Assembly: GCA_018714345.1 (NCBI GenBank)
Contig: DVNO01000012.1
Location: 1 to 56,877 of the forward strand
Origin: Candidatus Enterousia avicola
GTDB taxonomy: Bacteria; Pseudomonadota; Alphaproteobacteria; Rs-D84
DNA length: 56,877 nt
Direction: 5' to 3'
Part shown: positions 56,635 to 56,877 of the stretch, in pieces
Position numbering within the stretch: position 1 is the stretch's first letter
Layout: every line of letters starts with the position of its first letter
Made by a program: the position numbers and the translations under genes
Notes under the pieces: model-generated
The model's database searches: none
What the model was told of the DNA's origin: nothing
Seen by the model: only the letters and a program-made list of their open reading frames with translations

Positions 56635-56877
<243 letters not shown>

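Overview
The window is chromosomal DNA from an AT-rich bacterium, probably a host-associated alphaproteobacterium. That assignment is an inference from gene content and style, not a database result. Most of it is housekeeping: pyrG (partial), truA, fmt, def, rmuC, gyrA, rpmH, valS, comEC/comF, murG-ftsW-mraY, a class A PBP, rpmE, uvrD/pcrA, dnaQ, rpmA/rplU, ppdK, tsaC-like, two tRNAs, and 5S plus the 3' end of 23S rRNA on the minus strand. A MarR-TolC-adaptor-RND efflux operon is also present. The accessory content that stands out is: (i) about 6.6 kb holding five VirB6/TrbL-like polytopic membrane proteins, four of them translationally coupled, with no other type IV secretion gene in view; (ii) two large secreted paralogues flanking rpmA/rplU, which share the exact motif C-x6-C-x4-C-x9-C-x-C, S/T/R-rich N-termini and Cys/Gly-Tyr modules at the C-terminus; (iii) an ADP-ribosyltransferase-like plus HD-phosphohydrolase fusion lying between tRNA-Gln and tRNA-Glu; (iv) a probable inositol-monophosphatase pseudoenzyme; (v) a very short RND adaptor; and (vi) several genes whose -10 box lies only about 6-15 nt from the start codon, suggesting leaderless mRNAs. 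All family calls were made by reading the sequence and motifs; no searches were run.
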